From Eublepharis macularius (lineage: Eukaryota > Chordata > Lepidosauria > Squamata > Eublepharidae), in NCBI RefSeq assembly GCF_028583425.1, contig NC_072795.1, forward strand, positions 67,036,001-67,100,000: a DNA stretch of 64,000 bases. The letters are read 5' to 3'. Of the stretch, positions 55,061 through 64,000 are shown one piece after another. Positions within the stretch are counted from its first letter, which is position 1. Each line of letters starts with the position of its first letter. The notes beneath the pieces were generated by a model, which was not told the origin of the DNA, made no database searches, and saw nothing but the letters and a program-made list of their open reading frames with translations. A program made the translations under genes and the position numbers.

Positions 55061-55754
55061 CTTGGCCCAAGTTGCTGGTTGTTTTGGGTGCTGAAGCAGC
55101 AGGTGCACCATTGCTGTGTTGAACGGGTTACCAAGCCACTTACTGCTTTTAACTGCCATTTTGCCTTTAGAGTGGCAGAAGAAATGATGTTTACTATCAA
55201 AAGCCTTTTGTATCATTTGATGATCACATTGTAATTATTATTCTAATTTAACAAGCCATGTGCATTATTCCTCATTTCATAAAAAACACATTCCTTTAAA
55301 AACTGTTTGTGTGGATATTTATGAACACAAGTGGGAATGAGTACTGAAAATGGTTTGAGATGTACAGTACCTTAACCACTGTGGATGCCAATTCCCTGTG
55401 GCAGTTTTTTGCCTCTGTTCTACTGTCTAATATAGTTTTGTCACTTCAATCCTCCTGTCTGTATGCAGATGCTCAAACTGGCTGTTCTGGAAAGTAGCCA
55501 ATCCTGAAATGGAAGCTTTCCAGTAAGAAAGAACTATACCATCAACTACAGAAGCCATTGCAGCCAGAAGGAGTGTATTGTAGCCCTCCCAGAGGTGACC
55601 AGGAAGCAGTTGGGAGTCTGGCTTGTGAGATTATTTAACCACATTGTAATTGCTTGAGGCTTCTAGATTTAAAAGGTGATGAATCATGCTGCTTAGTAGG
55701 CTGCTACCGCACCAATTATGTACATGTTGGATCCAACCAGCTTTTTCATTTGTT
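55061..55754. other. Intergenic, nothing recognised
   Basis: Unique DNA downstream of the last candidate MFSD13A poly(A) signal. No gene seen. Confidence 0.45.
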
Positions 55755-55925
55755 TCTACCCAATTCTTTTCTATGGTGGTGGAATATGCCATTCAAGGCA
55801 AGAGACATTTAGAGGTGGTTTGCCATTGCCTACCTTTGTATAGTGGGGGTCTCCTGTCCAAGTACTAACCTGGGCCAACCCTGCTTAGTTTCTGAGATCT
55901 GATAGTCTAGGCTATTCTGCCAGAA
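55755..55925 (-). mobile_element. 5S-rRNA-derived SINE (Sauria type)
   Basis: On the minus strand the head (ATCAGATCTCAGAAACTAAG, then CAGGGTTGGCCCAGGTTAGT and ACTTGGACAGGAGACC) is recognisably the 3' half of 5S rRNA. It is followed by GGCAATGGCAAACCACCTCT and a Bov-B-like tail remnant. A retroposed copy, not a 5S gene. Confidence 0.85.
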
Positions 55926-56674
55926 AAATTGGAGAGTTTAGAACACTGAAAATCTATGAAATACTTTCTAGTTTTGACAGAGAAACTTACAAAGCATTAT
56001 ACTCATTCCAAATGAACAGCACAAAAGGTGGCAGTTCTACCTAATGTGACTTTAGAGAGTGTTTAGTCCAAATAATATCCTCTTGTTTAGTACAGAATTT
56101 GTTTTCTGTTTTCCACTTGTGTTTTCCCCCAGTAACCTTTAAGGTAAAGGTTAAGGTAAAAGTAACCTTTAAGTTGTATTAATTAAAGATATGTGGTATG
56201 GTAGCATAGGGTGTAGCAGTGCAACTCTTAGTACTGGGTATACTTGCAATTTTCCTTATACAGATTAAAGATATTGATACTTTTAAATTCCATAAATATA
56301 CCAAATAGTACAATTTTATATGCTAAGTTGTAAAAGACGCATGTTATGTTATTCACCCAGCAAAAGAAGTTTAGGTTTGATAGGAAAGTAAGCACAACAT
56401 ATTTAAATTTCCCCCCAAAACTTTTTTCCACTTACCATCCACCCTCAAACACCGCCCCCCATGGCTTTAAAATTCCCAGAAATTTTACATCTCTTCTCGA
56501 CTAATTGTATTCTTGCTGAGGCAAAGACAGATCAAGCTGCTTCCAGTTCTTTCAAGGAACATGGAGGTGCTAGTTAAGTGAGAGTTTCTGACTAACCCGT
56601 CTTGCAACTTTCTCCCTGAAGAGTCCATGGTGAAACAGAGAGAGGGTTCATAGGAAGGAAAATATGCAGCCTCA

Positions 56675-56850
56675 CAGAAACACAGAGCTGGAAGGAACCT
56701 CAAGAATCATCCAACCCCCTGCACAATGCAGGAAATTCACAGCTCCCTCCCCCGCCCCCTACTCCCCCAGTCACTCCTGCTGTATGCCCATAAGATGACA
56801 AAAAACTTCCAGGATCCCTAGCTAATCTGGCCCAGAAGAGTCAGCAAAGA
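56675..56850 (-). mobile_element. CR1 LINE, 3' terminal fragment
   Basis: Plus reading: GAGCTGGAAGGAACCTCAAG, ATCATCCAACCCCCTGCACA, ATGCAGGAAATTCACAGCTC and CTTCCAGGATCCCTAGCTAA, the reverse of the squamate CR1 3' end. It may belong with the endonuclease fragment to the right, separated by the fold-back at 56930. Confidence 0.8.
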
Positions 56851-56929
56851 GCGCCTGAAGAGAGCCTTCTGCCACTACTAGCCAACTGTCAGCTTTGGGC
56901 TCAGTTCTCTTCAAGCTCTCCTTGCTGAA

Positions 56930-57285
56930 TTGTTCCCTTCTGGCTCTGCTGCTGCTGCTCTACAAAAATCTGCTCTGCTCAGGTTTTCCTCCAGGAGCTT
57001 GGGCGGGGGGCATGTTAGAGCAGCAGCAGGACAGGAAGGAAAGTCAGCAAGGGAATTCTGAAGCTGCTGGGTGGCTAGTAGCAACAGAACGAGCTGCTGA
57101 GGCTCTCGCCGCCACTGCTGCTAGACTCAACCATCCCTTCTCACAGAGAGGGGAAGAAGGGATGGTTGAGTCTACTGGTGGTGGTGGCAGCAGCTTCTGC
57201 CACTCTAGCTGCCTGGCAGCTTCGGGCTCCCCTTGCTGACTCTTTCCCTCCCGTCCTGCTGCCAACAACACTACCCAGGTGTAGT
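56930..57285. mobile_element. Large fold-back repeat separating CR1 pieces
   Basis: GACTCAACCATCCCTTCT at ~57124 pairs with AAGGGATGGTTGAGTC at ~57157 across a ~16-bp loop. The pairing continues outward for ~120 bp each side (GGACAGGAAGGAAAGTCAGC against the reverse of TGACTCTTTCCCTCCCGTCC). A further direct copy of part of an arm lies at about 56885-56960. CTG/CAG-rich, no gene. Confidence 0.65.
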
Positions 57286-57289
57286 TGGC

Positions 57290-57800
57290 GACATGTGTTG
57301 GGCGTCTTGTGTAGTTTAGCCCCATGTCCCATCTTTTTGAAAATTTTGCAACCTGGTCCTGGAATATATCATCCAAGTCCTCTGCCTGGCCTGGTGGCCT
57401 ATAGCAGACCCTCACCATATCACTATTATTTCTTTCTCCTTTTATTTTTATCCAGAGGCTCTCAACTGACCTTCTATGCTCAGATTCAGGTATTTCCTAC
57501 ATTCTTGAAGTATAATTCTACACCTCCGCCCTTCCTTGTTGGTCTATTTCTTTTAAACAAGTTGTACCCCTCAATCCTAATATTTCAATTGTGTCTCATC
57601 CCACCAGATTTCAGTAATGCCTATTAGGTCATAGTTCCCTTCCTGTATTAAGACTTTACATTCTTTTTGTTTCCCATACTGTGTGTGTTAGTGTACATAC
57701 AACGGAATCCATGGTTTATGCGCCTTCATATTTGTCCTTACCTGCAAATTAATGAGTCTTTGCACATGTGCCACTCCCAGCTCATCATTAGTGCTCTTAT
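57290..57800 (-). mobile_element. CR1 LINE endonuclease-domain fragment
   Basis: Minus frames give HSMGNKQKECKVLIQEGNYD, LIGITEIWWDE and, further on, SLWIKIKGERNNSDM with VCYRPPGQAEDLDDIF, the conserved CR1 endonuclease blocks in the right order. Broken copy; family coding is otherwise lost. Confidence 0.8.
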
Positions 57801-57966
57801 TACCAGTAATTGGTATACTAGTTTTGGGGTTTTTATCTCCCTTCTGCCCATTAGTATGCATGTTTGCAGTTAGAGTCCTCATGTCCCCTTATCACTATTT
57901 ATTTCTATTTTAGATTTCTGTACTTTTTTTGGCATACACAGTGTCTAGTACATGGGAGGCATAACT

Positions 57967-58180
57967 GGATTAAGCCATGGCTCAGTGGTACAACATCTGC
58001 TTTGCATGCCGGAAGTCCCAGGTTCAGTCCCCAACCTCTCCAATCGAAAGGGTCAGATAGCATGTGATGTGAGAGAACTCTCTACCCGAGGCCCTGGAGA
58101 GCTACTACAAGTCACTGCAAACAATACTGACCTTGGTAGACTGATGGTCTGACTCATACAAAGGCTGCTTCATGTATTCC
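57967..58180 (+). mobile_element. Second tRNA-derived SINE family (copy 2, full length)
   Basis: Head CCATGGCTCAGTGGTACAAC (A-box-like), CTGCTTTGCATGCCGGAAGT, GGTTCAGTCCC (B-box-like), body CCCGAGGCCCTGGAGAGCTA, and 3' part ATACTGACCTTGGTAGACTG ending AAGGCTGCTTCATGTATTCC. Same family as 32133. Confidence 0.9.
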
Positions 58181-61100
58181 CAGTATCAGCACTGCATAGG
58201 CGGATAAAGTGGCACCCACTGTAAGCAGTATCAGCTCCAGGAACTGCAGCAACTATTCAAGTAAAGTCAAGAGTTTTACTGCTCAAAATGAAAGGACAAT
58301 AGCCCCACTCATTTGTGTATTAACAAGTTTATTTAAGTATGTTGGGCAGCATCCAGCAGTGGTTTGCACTCATGTGCAAGGTACAGTGTCAAGCAGATAG
58401 TACCAATGCTAGCCTGTAAAAAGCACCTGTCAGTTTATCAACATCACTGCTTCTGAAAATGGAGGTCAAAACAAGGAAAAAATCACGAGAAGGAGCAGGA
58501 ACCAACTTAAGGACGTAATAAACATTCCTTCTATTTCCCCATACGTACCAACCTAAACATGGACTAAACTAAGCCAAGAGTTGCTCATGGTCACCTCTGC
58601 CAGTATAAGGTACCATGCACTGGCCCCACATTGTAAGTAACTGTTCCCCCATGAAAGCAATTGGAAATGTCTTTGAAAAGTATAAACTCCTTTGTTTTCA
58701 AGAAACTACTAGAAAGCATAGAAAGCCACTCAGTTCCAGATAAAAATCAAGGCCTCTAAAATACCAGACACCTAGATAGTTCAAACAAAATACAACATTC
58801 TTGTATCATAAGGCAAAAGCACAGGCCAGTCTCGCTTACCTATGGAAAAAGGCCATTGTATGGTCCTCCATAAAACATCTGAGGTGACACCAATAGTCTG
58901 TAGGTCTTGTAAACTGACAAGCTAGTAATTGGGATTATCCCCTTGGTAACTGGTCCACTTAAAGTCACTTCCAATCTATCATTCAGCACTATTAACAAAA
59001 ATACCCCAAACAGCTTCAGAGCTACAAGCTATTGTCAAGTAAACACAACATGTGAAAGCAAAGAATTTGCCTGCCTGTAAATTCAGACTGGCCACTCTAG
59101 CCTGAGTCTCTGCCACATGCTTGCTGGGAACCTGGAACGAAAATCTAAGCACCAAGGCAGACCAACTTCTCAGCCAAGGATATAACAAACCTTTAAATCC
59201 AGCTGAACTTGTTTAAAGTATAGTCTGACCAGCACGATGACTTACACTACCGGGCTTATTCCAGGAGAAACTTCATTTCATTCTGAATTTTAAAAAGTGA
59301 TGAGGCATCAATGTAAACCATTGGATAAGACAACTGTCTAAAGTCACAAGAGAGGGTACGTTCTCCTGCCACTGCCTGCTGACCTATGGGGCAATCCTTT
59401 GCAGAGTTATCTCTATCTATGCCCTTTGAAATCAATAGGCTTAGACAGAAGTAACTGAGTGCTGGATTGTACGGTTAGACGCCCAGAGTACATCTGAGAT
59501 AAGCAAGTCCATGACTTGTCATAATTTAAAATATTATACATATGCCAGGGAAGGGGATGGAGAGAAACAAAGATATCTCATTTCTATCTGTCAGCACTGA
59601 GTAGGATTTTTTTTAAAAACATGATGGTCTGAGTGCATTCCGGCAGAGCGGCTTCATGCTTGCTCTCAGTGCTTCAACAATTTATTTCCTCAACAGACTC
59701 AGACATCAGGCATAGCTACAGAACCACAGCTACCATTATTTCCCCTGGGATTTGCTGCCTGGGCAGAGTCTCCTCACCTCTTCACAAAGCATCTTCTGAT
59801 GGGTCATGCTATGTAGACCTAAAAATAAATGGAAATGGCTGTGGGGATATTGCTCATTAATAGCACACTGTTACTTAGTTCAAGACCATCCTCCTTGCTG
59901 GAAGAGGAACCCAGGAAGTAACAGATACCCTTTAGCTAAACACAAATTATGAAGGGGTGCAGAGGGATCACTCAGCTTCTCTCATTCAGTTCAGTCCACC
60001 ATCTCCTATCCTCAAGAGCTAGGCACTTAACCTGAAACCAGAGAGTCCCAGAATAACTACTCTGGTTCACCTGCTCTTATACTAGGAAAGAAATAGGGAA
60101 AACTTATATTGTGCCTGCATTAAAGTGCAATTCTAAACCAGAGTTACACCCCTATAAGCCAGTGGACTTAGAAGTGTATAACTTTGGCTAAGGATGGCAC
60201 TGTTAATCTCACATTTTCATTTGCAAGATCTTACTCTGGGGTTTTATTTTTCTGAAAACACTGTGAGGGCTGTTGCATAACACACAAGATTGCACTGCCT
60301 TTTAACCACCTCTACAGAACAGGCTATGAGATCTTCCCCTCCACACAGCTCCTGAAACAGAGGCAGGATGCATCTTAAAGTCCTACTTGCCTATTCCAGC
60401 CCTGAGGAAGTTTTCTGAGAATGGCAGGGACCACCAAGAGCAAAACAAAGGCTTGCAACCACATCCAGAAGATGTGCACAAAGGACAATGCTTTGTTGAC
60501 ATCTGGAAGATCAAGTCCCTCAATTCTTGCTTCCTTTTGCAATGTTTCTGCCCACATTTGGCTATAAGTAGACATAAGGCTAGCATCTTGCTGCAATGTC
60601 TTCTAATACTAAAGTGGCCAAAAATATACAGTATTTGGTTTTCAGCAGCAGTGTTTTTTTAAAAAGAGAAAGCTTAAAAATTAGAAGCACCAAAACACAT
60701 GTATTTAAAAAAAAACTATAAAAATTAAAGCCACAATTCAAAGCAACATATGACCCTTTCCATTCTGTAGCAGTGCAGAAATAGCCAAAGGGATGAACCC
60801 AACTGTGGAATGGCCTCCTCCCAAAGGAGGTCACTACTGAACTTCTTAAGAATTCCAGTCCAGAATTTTGTTCCCTCCTGCATTACATTCATGGAAAACA
60901 GCCCCTCCAGCAGTAACAGGGTACTCCAAGTGGGAGTGGTTTTGTGGCTGACCCCACAGTACTAAATAATGATAGTTAGAATGTCACTGTTAGTGCTAAG
61001 CAGTGTGTGTGTGTGTGTGGGGGGGAGAGTAGCATTATAGGACTGTGTATAAGAGAAAAAATAGGGAACAAACAATTGGTCTAGTTAATACTTCAGTTTC

Positions 61101-62056
61101 CATCAAGTTTTTCAATAAATAAAATAGTACTAGAAAACATTACCTGGCTTCCCTACAAGGATGGTTGAATAGCCCTGTGTGCAGGATGCAAGGCCTAGGC
61201 ATAAAGCTTCAGCTTTTTACAGAAAGCATAAACACTGTAAATCTTATAATACACATGAGGCAGGATGGTGGGGCGGGGGAGATGAGCAGGGCCAAGACAC
61301 ACTTGGCTGCACAACAGGCGACTGTCTCCGCTACAGGATGCTAAGACAAGGACAGTCTAGAATAGACCAGAGGAAGGGTGTTCCTGTTCTACACCATGCA
61401 TTACAAACTAGTTCCTAAAATTAACTGTTCCAACTGCCTTGTCTTGGTTTAGATTCTCACATACCAACCTCAGGTTTTAACACACGTTCACACACACAGT
61501 AATAAGTAGGGGGTTTAACAGCTCAAAATGTGCTTATTCTCTTTTGGGTTAAAAAAAAAAGGATAAGGGAGAAAAGTGATCCACCTAAAAACAAAACAAC
61601 CGCTGAGCAATGGAGAATTAGGCGATAGGTGGTTTCTGTGCTCAGTTTCTGTGACAGATCTTCAACCTGGCTCATGTTACTAGACTGACCATTTGGAACC
61701 CAAACACCAACTGGTTTCCAACTGTTCTCTTCCTGTCCAGCTTAGCTGCTCAGTTTCTGAGCCATCCTTTTTTGTCTTCTGTGAGAAATGCACTCCCTCC
61801 CCAAAAGTTCAAGGACCAACTAAAAACAAACATGTTCCAGTAAGGTTCATTCCAATTTCTCACCTGCTTCCCACAAGAGCAAGCAGAAGTTAAGTCAAAA
61901 ACCAGGCTCCCTTTTGCTCTGAGGAAGCCCAGAGCATGCTGGAACCATCCACCCATACGCACGCACACAAACGAGGAGCTCCTCAGACACTCAGACTCAG
62001 AAAAGTGAGTTAAAAACAAGGACAGATCTCCGAGGAGACTTCAGGATGCCCTTGGG
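58181..62056 (-). other. ACTR1A: ACTR1A 3' UTR and downstream sequence
   Basis: Immediately downstream of the ACTR1A stop. Candidate minus-strand AATAAA signals lie at 60243-60248 (about 1.8 kb of UTR) and 58328-58333 (about 3.7 kb). The sequence looks mostly unique, with a (GT)n-G run near 61004. The small minus frame at 60375-60596 has no recognisable homology. Confidence 0.45.

Positions 62057-64000
<1,944 letters not shown>

Noticed and set aside
55755-55925. 5S rRNA gene
   Set aside because: Only part of 5S is present, diverged, and joined to a SINE body; it is a retroposed SINE.
57967-58060. tRNA gene
   Set aside because: A- and B-box-like sequences are present but the cloverleaf is degraded and followed by SINE sequence; a second copy has the same structure.
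60375-60596. 73-codon minus frame with a hydrophobic segment as a small membrane protein
   Set aside because: Lies in the ACTR1A 3' flank, with no homology I recognise and competing frames on the other strand.

Overview
This is vertebrate nuclear DNA, most likely from a squamate reptile (a lizard; I cannot resolve the family). Genes have large introns with GT-AG borders, and non-coding DNA dominates. The repeat mix is squamate-like: a Bov-B/RTE LINE, L2-type, CR1 and L1 LINEs, a tRNA-derived SINE with a LINE-like tail (four copies), a second tRNA-derived SINE, a 5S-rRNA-derived SINE, many fold-back DNA transposons, and a family of short terminal repeats that I infer to be Penelope-like. I saw no bacterial, CRISPR, prophage or retroviral features.

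Three host genes can be supported. (1) On the minus strand at 19754-20398 is one coding exon for a 214-residue protein, rich in Tyr and Pro at the N-terminus and in Lys at the C-terminus. By position and strand it is the probable orthologue of human C10orf95. (2) On the plus strand is the complete coding region of MFSD13A (TMEM180): eight coding exons from 43640 to 53120, encoding 509 residues of a 12-helix transporter-like protein. Its likely CpG-rich promoter and non-coding first exon lie near 38.6-38.8 kb. (3) On the minus strand at the right edge are the last three coding exons of ACTR1A (Arp1/centractin of dynactin), ending at 62057. The order C10orf95(-) - MFSD13A(+) - ACTR1A(-) matches the human 10q24 block. 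MFSD13A and ACTR1A converge tail to tail.

Region by region: 1-19 kb is gene-free and holds a Bov-B fragment, an ~870-bp DNA transposon copy, a hAT-like element, several fold-back MITEs and a transposon nested inside a palindromic MITE. 19-20.5 kb is the C10orf95 candidate. 20.6-24.2 kb is LINE fragments and an inverted satellite island interrupted by an 867-bp hAT element with clear target duplications. 25-32 kb is mainly one L2-type LINE carrying three later insertions. 32-38.5 kb is SINEs, old LINE tails and unique DNA. 38.5-55 kb is MFSD13A, with L1, L2 and Penelope-like fragments in its introns. 55-58.2 kb is an intergenic repeat cluster (5S SINE, CR1, fold-back, tRNA SINE). 58.2-64 kb is ACTR1A 3' UTR/downstream sequence and terminal exons.

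The three genes are a conserved neighbourhood, not a pathway. I did not find a convincing undescribed biological system. The items most worth a second look are the hammerhead-ribozyme-like cores in the Penelope-like repeats, including an inverted pair and copies abutting the MFSD13A promoter; the two full-length copies of the same ~870-890 bp transposon; and the uncharacterised C10orf95-like protein.
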